Of a stretch of DNA of 17,125 nucleotides, positions 15,836-17,125 are shown one piece after another. The DNA is from Sterolibacterium sp964437515 (GTDB lineage: Bacteria > Pseudomonadota > Gammaproteobacteria > Burkholderiales > Rhodocyclaceae). Positions within the stretch are counted from its first letter, which is position 1. Each line of letters opens with the position of its first letter. The DNA lies in assembly GCA_964437515.1 (NCBI GenBank), contig CAYTHB010000060.1, positions 1-17,125 on the forward strand. The letters are read 5' to 3'. A model generated the notes under the pieces. It did no database searches and had not been told where the DNA came from. It was given only the letters and a program-made list of their open reading frames with translations. A program made the position numbers and the translations under genes.

Positions 15836-15945
15836 AAATTCCCCTCTTCAGGAGGGGCCCGTAGGAACCCGAGCGAAAATCATTGCGCAGTCGGATACGA
15901 AATTCCCCTCCTGTGGAGGGGTGCCCGTAGGGCGGGGTGGTTTTT
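15836..15945 (+). repeat. GGAGGGG-type composite repeat, unit 2
   Basis: It has the same composite structure as 15651-15739: a CCCCTCTTCAGGAGGGG end, ATCATTGCGCAGTCGGA at 15879-15895 identical to the first unit, and a CCCCTCCTGTGGAGGGG end. It then runs on through GTGCCCGTAGGGCGGGG into TGGTTTT, the same terminal sequence that closes the array at about 3095. Confidence 0.8.
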
Positions 15946-15961
15946 AAAGATCAATCGAGTC

Positions 15962-15991
15962 TGACACTATTGATCGTGACACTATTGATCG
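15962..15991 (+). repeat. Perfect 15-bp tandem duplication
   Basis: TGACACTATTGATCG occurs twice without spacer (15962-15976 and 15977-15991). The preceding GATCAATCGA (near 15949) is an imperfect inverted match to the TTGATCGATT at its end. It lies about 385 bases upstream of the antitoxin gene. It could be an iterated protein-binding site or a replication-slippage product. Confidence 0.8.
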
Positions 15992-16108
15992 ATTTGATTC
16001 TGGTGTGCCCTCTGGCGTTGAAAACCTTCAAGCGGAGGCTTCCACTCCCTTTGGGGAATATGTTGGCATAAACAGTCTCACGGTATAAGATATGCAGAAA
16101 TCTGCATT

Positions 16109-16270
16109 ATCCTAGAAGCCGTAGTTGGACACCTTCGAGTGTGCATTTTATGGGGAGTCTGACAAGGCGCGATGAGGCGCATGGCCACTCCCTGCAACGA
16201 AGAGCAACGCGGACAGACGCCCCATAAAATGTGCAATCGATGGTGTAGCGAACTCACCCGCAAGGTGAAT
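16109..16270 (+). repeat. Palindromic dispersed element P, copy B (short form)
   Basis: This is the shorter copy of the element at 15298-15524. Its arms TGCATTTTATGGGGAGTCTG (16142-16161) and CAGACGCCCCATAAAATG (16214-16231) are strongly inverted relative to each other around a loop of about 52 bases, giving a long imperfect hairpin. It ends with the small hairpin TCACC-CGCAA-GGTGA. Confidence 0.78.
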
Positions 16271-16376
16271 GCAATAGATAATGAAAAACTCACAGAATGA
16301 GTGGAGTTTGTGATGATGATAAGCGGTCAACTGCGGTTTCTAGGATTATTAGTGGTTTGGCTATGAGGGAGGCGCC

Positions 16377-16637
16377 ATGAGAACGACGCTGGATATTGAC
16401 GATGTATTGCTGAGACAGGCCAAATCGTTTGCAGCCAAGGAACGTACCAGCCTGACACGTCTGATTGAGGAAAGCCTGTCGTTGCGTTTGCGTGCGACAC
16501 AAACCGTACGGTCGGATGTGTGTCCCCCGGTGTTACCGGTCTATGCGGGTCGTGGGGGGCTACAGCCATCGATACGAGACACCCTGAGTCAGCGAGCCCT
16601 GCTCGACGCGGCCGATGAATCGAGCCCTGCACGATGA
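16377..16637 (+). CDS. Ribbon-helix-helix antitoxin, VapB type
   Basis: This 86-residue putative antitoxin would neutralise the downstream PIN toxin and repress the shared promoter. The N-terminus RTTLDIDDVLLRQAKSFAAK, followed by ERTSLTRLIEESL, has the strand-helix-helix pattern of RHH/VapB DNA-binding domains. The C-terminus has a PVYAGRGGL-like stretch and a Leu/Ala/Asp-rich end, as expected for a toxin-binding tail. A strong GGGAGG lies 4 bases upstream of ATG 16377. Its stop overlaps the toxin start within ATGA, so the two are translationally coupled. The family is clear; the exact VapB subgroup is not. Confidence 0.85.
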   Translation: MRTTLDIDDVLLRQAKSFAAKERTSLTRLIEESLSLRLRATQTVRSDVCPPVLPVYAGRGGLQPSIRDTLSQRALLDAADESSPAR

Positions 16638-17068
16638 CGCCTGATGTCAATGTCGTGGTGGCGGCTTCCCGTCAAGATCATCCACACCACGCAGTGGCGT
16701 ATGCCTGGCTGAATACAGCACTCGTCAATGGTAGTGCCAAACAGTCATTAGCGATCCTGCCGATGGTAGCCTCTGGTTTTTTGCGCTTGGTGACACATCC
16801 CAAGGTATTTCAGGAGCCCACACCACTGACGGCAGCACAGGCATTTTTGCGTGCCATTCTGGAGTCGCCGGGAGTTTATATGCCTTCCTTGGGCGACGAG
16901 TGGCCAGAGTTTGAGAAATTGTGTGCGCACCAAGATCTCACGGGTAATGCGATTCCCGATGCCTGGATTGCAGCGGCGGCTCATCACCATCACTTGCATC
17001 TGGTCACATTCGATAAAGGCTTTCGTCGGCTACTGAAACCGAGCATGGTGACGGTGTTGAAGGTTTGA
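16634..17068 (+). CDS. PIN-domain toxin, VapC type
   Basis: This is a 144-residue putative ribonuclease of the VapC family, the toxin partner of the upstream RHH gene. VapC toxins cleave specific RNAs, often tRNA or rRNA, using a metal centre. Visible acidic residues are Asp4 (MTPDVNVVV), Asp109 (GNAIPDAWIAAAA) and Asp127 (LVTFDKGF). The Glu often found in the third helix is not obvious: that position reads MVASGFLRLVTHPKVF, as in a known PIN subgroup with a GFLRL-T-P motif. The ATG overlaps the antitoxin stop. Repeat R copy 3 begins four bases after the stop codon. Length and both ends look intact; whether it is active cannot be told from sequence. Confidence 0.88.
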   Translation: MTPDVNVVVAASRQDHPHHAVAYAWLNTALVNGSAKQSLAILPMVASGFLRLVTHPKVFQEPTPLTAAQAFLRAILESPGVYMPSLGDEWPEFEKLCAHQDLTGNAIPDAWIAAAAHHHHLHLVTFDKGFRRLLKPSMVTVLKV

Positions 17069-17071
17069 TGA

Positions 17072-17125
17072 TTAGCGTGAAACAACAAAACGGAGTCCGA
17101 TTGAAGCTTCGAGCGTAGCGAGCAA
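17072..17125 (-). repeat. Dispersed repeat R, copy 3 (inverted, window edge)
   Basis: This is the reverse complement of the repeat at 1-60 and 15140-15198, ending in GAAGCTTCGAGCGTAGCGAG at the window edge. It is inverted relative to copies 1 and 2 and starts right after the toxin stop codon. The element is probably cut by the window end. Confidence 0.88.

Larger units (their letters stand above)
15199..16376. other. Repeat-rich gene-free stretch
   Basis: Apart from the repeats listed separately, I see no supported gene in this stretch between repeat R copy 2 and the antitoxin gene. Short open frames exist on both strands but lack ribosome sites or run through repeat sequence. Positions about 15525-15650, 15740-15835 and 15992-16108 hold unassigned sequence. 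One small perfect stem, ATGCAGA/TCTGCAT (16092-16107), directly precedes element P copy B. No obvious promoter for the toxin-antitoxin pair was recognised. Confidence 0.5.

Noticed and set aside
15140..17125. Insertion sequence or transposon with its own transposase
   Set aside because: No frame between the facing repeats resembles a transposase or recombinase; only the toxin-antitoxin pair is coding.

Overview
The window reads as a piece of a beta- or gammaproteobacterial chromosome; a betaproteobacterium is my preferred guess. This rests on an MSHA-type pilin gene cluster, a giant TPR/SPINDLY glycosyltransferase, a topoisomerase III with zinc ribbons and a Lys/Ala/Thr-rich tail, and a VapBC pair, in moderately GC-rich DNA. 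No rRNA, tRNA, CRISPR array or transposase is visible. Both window ends lie inside copies of the same short repeat, and there is an internal run of exactly 100 N, so this may be a whole draft-assembly contig that stopped at repeats.

Layout. Positions 1-389 hold a repeat copy, a possible 3' remnant of a gene, and the leader of a pilin operon. Positions 390-2854 hold four overlapping plus-strand genes recognisable as mshC, mshD, mshO and mshP, the minor or accessory pilins of an MSHA type IV pilus. Positions 2855-3198 hold a 39-bp-period GC-rich tandem array broken by the N gap. Positions 3199-10602 hold one 2467-residue protein in the order TPR, GT9-like, TPR, GT9-like, TPR, sulfotransferase-like, TPR, GT41/SPINDLY. 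A bidirectional terminator at about 10732-10769 separates it from two minus-strand genes: a Pro-Thr-linker lipoprotein (10823-12049) and topB (12200-14860).

Positions 14861-16376 are gene-free and rich in repeats: stacked hairpins, a second copy of the end repeat, two diverged copies of a roughly 160-225 bp palindromic element, two roughly 90-110 bp units related to the 39-bp array, and a 15-bp tandem duplication. A translationally coupled vapBC-type toxin-antitoxin pair follows (16377-17068), and an inverted copy of the end repeat begins four bases after it.

How the genes may work together (inference): the MSHA cluster makes surface pilin subunits, and the giant cytoplasmic protein looks like a multi-domain glycan-transfer scaffold that could modify a pilin or another surface protein. 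Nothing in the sequence proves the substrate. The most unusual object is this giant protein. It contains a tandemly duplicated TPR-GT9-like module and a sulfotransferase domain whose 5'-phosphosulfate loop is eroded while the 3'-phosphate region is kept.
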